Origin: Flagellimonas olearia
Lineage (GTDB): Bacteria > Bacteroidota > Bacteroidia > Flavobacteriales > Flavobacteriaceae
Length of the DNA: 64,000 nt
NCBI RefSeq assembly: GCF_009184425.1
Contig: NZ_WELG01000002.1
Span: forward strand, 930,001-994,000
Direction: 5' to 3'
Part shown: positions 62,561 through 64,000 of the stretch, piece after piece
Layout: each line of letters starts with the position of its first letter
Numbering within the stretch: position 1 is the first letter of the stretch
Position numbers and translations under genes: made by a program
Notes under the pieces: model-generated
The model's input: only the letters and a program-made list of their open reading frames with translations
Told to the model about the DNA's origin: nothing
Databases searched by the model: none

Positions 62561-64000
62561 ATGAAAACGTTGAAAAAAATAGCACTTATTATAGGAATCT
62601 TGGTACTTACTTGGGCATGTACCGATAATTTTGAAGAAACCAACACAGACCCCAACAGGACCATCGTGGGGGATATTCAGGCCAGTGGCATGTTTGAACC
62701 TCTTTTGTACAATGGGGCCAATGCTTGGCAGAACTACACTTGGTTTTGGAACAACGAACTCATCCAATTCACGGCCTTTACCGGAGGGACCACCCGTCAG
62801 GAACATCGTTACTTCATAAGTGATGCCAACTGGCAGAGCGTATGGAATTTTTACGCCAGATATGCCAATAATGCCTTGCATATGCATGATTTGAGCGTTG
62901 AGCAGGAGGATCCATCGTTGGAAGCCATTTCCATTACATTGAAAGTCCTATATCTGTCGAACCTAACAGATATGTTCGGGGACATACCCTATTCCGAAGC
63001 CTTTTTGGCACTCTCGGAGGAAGGAGTGGTCAAGCCTAAATTTGATTCGCAGGAAGAAGTGTACCGACAAATGTTTTTGGATCTGGAAGAGGCCAATAAT
63101 ATCTATGCCACAAATCCAACGTTCATTAAACCTGCTCTTGATGGCATGTATGGTGGATCCATGAATCAGTGGCGTAAATTCAATAATTCTCTCTACCTGC
63201 GATTGCTTAACCGAGTTAGTGGACGAAGCTCTATGAATTCAGGAAGTAAAATGACGGAGATCTTGAACAATCCTTCAAAATACCCCGTATTCATGTCCAA
63301 TGAGGATAATGCGACCGTGGTATTTTCGGGAAATGACCCTTATCGTAGTCAATTTGATAATACTAATGAAGGAAGTTTTACCAGTTCTGGGAGAAAACTT
63401 ACGGAGCAGCTCATCAAGATGACCGTCCTGACCAATGAAAGTGATGAACAAATCTATGAAGACCCTCGATTGGCCATATACGGAAAGAAAAACCCGAATA
63501 CGGACCCAAATTTGCCATTTGTATGGAAAGGCACTGTGGCAGGATGTACTGAATCTGAGCAAAGTGATGTGGATAGAGGGACCTCTTGGCTCAACGCGGC
63601 GGTTTTCTGCCGAGCCGATGCCCCTGGGTTTTTCATGGATTATGCCGAAGTACAGTTCATCTTTGCGGAAGCTGCCTTAAAGGGGTTGATTCCGGGAGGG
63701 GAATCCGCTGCGCGTCAATATTATGAGTCGGCAGTTGCGGCTTCCATTGAAAAATGGGCTCTCTTGGGACAATACAGTGAAACACCTGTGGTCATTTCCA
63801 ATGAGGACATCTCTGCTTTCTTGGCTTCGGATCTAGCGGCATGGGATAGTTTGGACAATAAGGAAGAGCTTATCGGTAACCAAAAATTCCTTGCCCTTTT
63901 TTGGGTGGGAATGGAGGCATACCATGAATACAGGCGCACCGGTTACCCCGAGCTTACAATAGGGGATGGGGCTATATATAACGACTTTATACTGCCCACC
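62561..64000 (+). CDS. SusD/RagB-type lipoprotein (second pair, 3' end outside window)
   Basis: An ATG at 62561, 9 bp after susC, opens a frame that stays open to the window edge (480 codons). It has a lipoprotein signal (ILVLTWAC, Cys20), then TDNFEETNTDPNRT, ITLKVLYLSNLTDMFGDIPYSEA, and AEVQFIFAEAALKG, typical SusD-like_2 features. About the last part of the protein (the C-terminal turn region) should lie past 64000. It is the ligand-binding lid for the SusC encoded upstream. Confidence 0.93.
   Translation, partial: MKTLKKIALIIGILVLTWACTDNFEETNTDPNRTIVGDIQASGMFEPLLYNGANAWQNYTWFWNNELIQFTAFTGGTTRQEHRYFISDANWQSVWNFYARYANNALHMHDLSVEQEDPSLEAISITLKVLYLSNLTDMFGDIPYSEAFLALSEEGVVKPKFDSQEEVYRQMFLDLEEANNIYATNPTFIKPALDGMYGGSMNQWRKFNNSLYLRLLNRVSGRSSMNSGSKMTEILNNPSKYPVFMSNEDNATVVFSGNDPYRSQFDNTNEGSFTSSGRKLTEQLIKMTVLTNESDEQIYEDPRLAIYGKKNPNTDPNLPFVWKGTVAGCTESEQSDVDRGTSWLNAAVFCRADAPGFFMDYAEVQFIFAEAALKGLIPGGESAARQYYESAVAASIEKWALLGQYSETPVVISNEDISAFLASDLAAWDSLDNKEELIGNQKFLALFWVGMEAYHEYRRTGYPELTIGDGAIYNDFILPT

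Noticed and set aside
1..64000. Insertion sequences, prophage genes or CRISPR arrays
   Set aside because: No transposase, integrase, phage structural or Cas-like protein was seen, and no array of regularly spaced repeats was found on reading.

Overview
The window looks like chromosome of a marine member of the Flavobacteriaceae (Bacteroidota). The evidence is two SusC/SusD pairs, CarboxypepD_reg-type TonB proteins, the sodium-coupled xylose operon, DUF5690, and many promoters carrying the Bacteroidota -7 element TAnnTTTG with no Shine-Dalgarno sequence. A Muricauda/Allomuricauda-like genus is a reasonable guess, but it cannot be settled from sequence reading alone. No insertion sequence, phage or CRISPR array was seen.

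Layout. 1-9.3 kb is ordinary accessory content: a truncated O-antigen-ligase-type protein, a TonB-plug/TPR protein without a barrel, a VOC protein, an HGSNAT-like acyltransferase, a vanadium-haloperoxidase-type PAP2 lipoprotein with an outer-membrane partner, and YceI with a PepSY protein. 9.5-11.2 kb is a LytS/LytTR two-component pair. 11.3-15.8 kb is a xylose operon (xylB, xylA, symporter).

15.9-31.7 kb is a polysaccharide-utilization-like locus that appears to be built for phosphonates. It holds a DUF5690 carrier, a TIGR03364-type flavin oxidase, a phosphonatase-like HAD, an XRE-cupin regulator, SusC/SusD, two alkaline-phosphatase-superfamily enzymes, a secreted metallo-beta-lactamase-fold hydrolase, a metallophosphoesterase, and a PbfA-like PLP lyase. 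A reasonable model is this: SusCD and the exported phosphoesterases capture and open a phosphonate conjugate, for example an aminoethylphosphonate ester. DUF5690 imports the product, the oxidase and PbfA remove nitrogen, and the HAD enzyme cleaves the C-P bond. A related dyad sequence lies upstream of both the carrier gene and susC.

31.8-54.1 kb is a sulfide, persulfide, thiosulfate and sulfite module with its own Crp/Fnr regulator. It holds SulP, a persulfide-dioxygenase/rhodanese fusion, two rhodaneses, a DUF3365 haem lipoprotein, a SorAB-like sulfite dehydrogenase with a membrane di-iron hydroxylase, two SQR-like flavoproteins, cytochrome bd, a DUF2202 ferritin-like lipoprotein, a TolC/RND exporter and a split YeeE/YedE transporter. 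Eleven promoters share one geometry: a dyad close to TGTAAC-N4-GTTACA, then exactly 21 bp, then a TAnnTTTG-like -7 element. One dyad serves two divergent promoters. This strongly suggests a local regulon of the Crp/Fnr protein encoded at its left edge.

54.2-64 kb holds a lone receiver-domain protein, a tRNA-Arg(CCT) whose 3' end is repeated 94 bp downstream, a glpD-glpK-glpF operon, and a second SusC/SusD pair that runs off the right edge.
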